Below, piece by piece: positions 63,366-64,000 of a DNA stretch of 64,000 nt. The position numbers and the translations under genes are program-made. This DNA comes from Bemisia tabaci. Lineage: Eukaryota > Arthropoda > Insecta > Hemiptera > Aleyrodidae. The DNA lies in assembly GCF_918797505.1 (NCBI RefSeq), contig NC_092798.1, positions 8,135,501-8,199,500 of the forward strand, read 5' to 3'. Within the stretch, counting starts at the first letter, position 1. Each line of letters opens with the position of its first letter. The notes under the pieces were generated by a model that was not told the origin of the DNA, searched no databases, and saw nothing but the letters and a program-made list of their open reading frames with translations.

Positions 63366-64000
63366 GCTCAATTGATACAAATTCAGTTTAAAAAACCTCT
63401 ATGACATGTTACTTGCCAAGTTAATGTTAAGACGAGCAGTATTCTTTTAAAGAGAGCGTTCATGAATTTCGTATGGCACTTTTTTTGACCCCCTCTCCCC
63501 TACAAGAATTCGTAACGCAACCTTGGAACCCCTTTTTAAAAATTACGTAATACTTGATGGACCGCTCCCTTAAGATCCCAAAAATTGTGAGAAACTGTTG
63601 AATGTATGGCTGAATATTTGAAGCATTTTCAATGGTAGAGATGTCAAGAATAAAGTCGAAGAAATGAGGATGACAAATTTTGGATTTTGTGTGTTTTTAC
63701 CAATACAGGGAATTACGTGGCGCTGGTACTGACCCCCTTCCCCTTGTAACGCAGCGTAAGGCAGACTCATACCTCCTCCCTTCACTAGAGCATTACTTAA
63801 TGAATGAACACTTCCGTAAAAACACACAGTAAAAGATTAATTACATTGATATATATTGATTTGAGATAGTTATAACACGTCTTACCTAATATGTAGATGA
63901 CTGCTAATAAAATCAGGCATTACGGTTCTAGTCGAAGCTGCAAACAAAAGGTCCATTTCTATCTAAGCTTTTTGGTCACTGCTACCTTTTAAACCTCCTT
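63366..64000. other. no gene recognised
   Basis: Unassigned sequence to the window end; contains CCCTAACGC-like and ACGTAATACTTGATGGACCG words that may be repeat-derived. Confidence 0.4.

Noticed and set aside
1..64000. CRISPR array, operon or bacterial endosymbiont insert
   Set aside because: No short repeats with unique spacers; genes have introns; no run of tightly spaced open frames.

Overview
This is a eukaryotic nuclear window, AT-rich, intron-containing and crowded with mobile DNA. The one gene I can read end to end is a facilitated trehalose transporter (Tret1-like, sugar porter branch of the major facilitator superfamily). That gene type, the short inverted-repeat elements, a tRNA-derived SINE and HDV-like ribozymes all fit an insect. 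A sap-feeding hemipteran such as a whitefly is my guess, but it rests on general impression, not on a diagnostic sequence.

Layout. 1-16 kb has no gene I can recognise: dispersed foldback elements, a mariner-type MITE and a duplicated 192-bp block. 15.5-16.4 kb is a 165-bp tandem satellite with a two-unit higher-order repeat. It is followed by a GC-rich, promoter-like patch with one possible orphan first exon on the minus strand. 17.6-18.5 kb is a nested stack of MITEs. 20.1-22.3 kb is a composite element: two direct copies of a ~0.6-0.7 kb transposon bracket three 305-bp satellite units, and the whole block has an 8-bp target duplication. 24.8-27.6 kb carries a diverged duplication and palindromic elements nested at TTAA. 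31.8-35.4 kb has two homologous exon-like blocks and a membrane-segment exon candidate that ends inside a transposon terminus, then a run of perfect GC-rich hairpins. 36.4-40.7 kb holds long purine-rich arrays. 40.7-42.1 kb has two HDV-like self-cleaving ribozyme folds in the same orientation, 1,287 bp apart, around a structured noncoding sequence. 43.5-45.5 kb holds hAT-type MITEs and a SINE. 46.0-57.7 kb is the transporter gene on the minus strand: eight coding exons whose phases agree and sum to 1,596 nt (531 codons plus stop). Its introns hold a complete hAT-type element, a 49-bp perfect palindrome, a decayed partial copy of exon 6 and many MITEs. 57.7-64 kb is again repeats only.

No bacterial operon, CRISPR array, rRNA gene, canonical tRNA gene or virus-derived gene was seen. 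Most long open frames are low-complexity purine/pyrimidine arrays or run through palindromes. Splice sites, element ends and pairings were read by eye. Repeat boundaries without a stated target duplication are good to about 10 bp.
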